Shown piece after piece: positions 6,027 through 6,031 of a DNA stretch of 6,031 nt. The notes below the pieces were generated by a model that saw nothing but the letters and a program-made list of their open reading frames with translations, searched no databases and was not told the origin of the DNA. The DNA is from Planctomycetaceae bacterium. Its GTDB lineage: Bacteria; Planctomycetota; Planctomycetia; Pirellulales; Pirellulaceae. The DNA lies in the NCBI GenBank assembly GCA_024642765.1, contig JAHEAM010000249.1, positions 1 to 6,031 on the forward strand. Direction: 5' to 3'. The number at the start of each line of letters is the position of its first letter. Positions within the stretch are counted from its first letter, which is position 1. A program made the position numbers and the translations under genes.

Positions 6027-6031
6027 ACAAG

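Noticed and set aside
5791..6027. A + strand open frame of 78 codons, with GGGAGGTG inside it
   Set aside because: It overlaps the start of the methyltransferase gene on the other strand, its protein has no recognisable pattern, and no start codon sits at a suitable distance from the GGGAGGTG.
6018..6031. ATG at 6018 as the start of a + strand gene running off the window
   Set aside because: Only four full codons are visible and there is no RBS, so it cannot be supported.

Overview
The window is compact bacterial DNA of mid-range GC with short gene spacing and alternative start codons. The gene set (a PutP-type symporter, an orphan membrane protein with a TrkA-C domain, a GabD-type dehydrogenase, CorA) would suit an environmental Gram-negative bacterium, possibly a planctomycete. 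That taxonomic guess is weak because there is no rRNA or other marker gene here.

Bases 1-4270 carry four + strand genes, head to tail, with gaps of 28, 8 and 15 bases, which suggests one transcription unit. In order they are: the 3' part of a sodium/solute symporter gene (cut by the window edge); a small membrane protein with a C-terminal TrkA-C (RCK-C) domain; a complete succinate-semialdehyde dehydrogenase-like enzyme; and a CorA-type divalent-cation transporter. Three of the four are membrane transport or ion-related. The symporter plus dehydrogenase could serve uptake and oxidation of an amino acid or amine such as GABA, but that is inference.

The most striking feature is in corA. The frame stops at a TAA directly after the GMNFD of the pore signature, and the same frame continues without a gap as MPEL plus a second membrane helix for 48 more residues (4124-4270). 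One codon therefore separates the two halves of an otherwise normal CorA. It may be a recent nonsense mutation, a sequencing error, a split gene made by stop-start reinitiation (TAAATG), or readthrough.

Bases 4453-5798 carry two - strand genes, convergent with corA: a four-helix membrane protein of unknown function (4453-4851) and a class I SAM-dependent methyltransferase (5043-5798). The 191 bases between them hold a strong imperfect hairpin (4973-5023) and an AT-rich stretch that could be a promoter. Bases 4271-4452 between the converging genes hold two small hairpins, one of them a possible corA terminator. Bases 5799-6031 hold no convincing gene, only several short direct and inverted repeats. 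I see no tRNA, rRNA, CRISPR array, insertion sequence or integrase.
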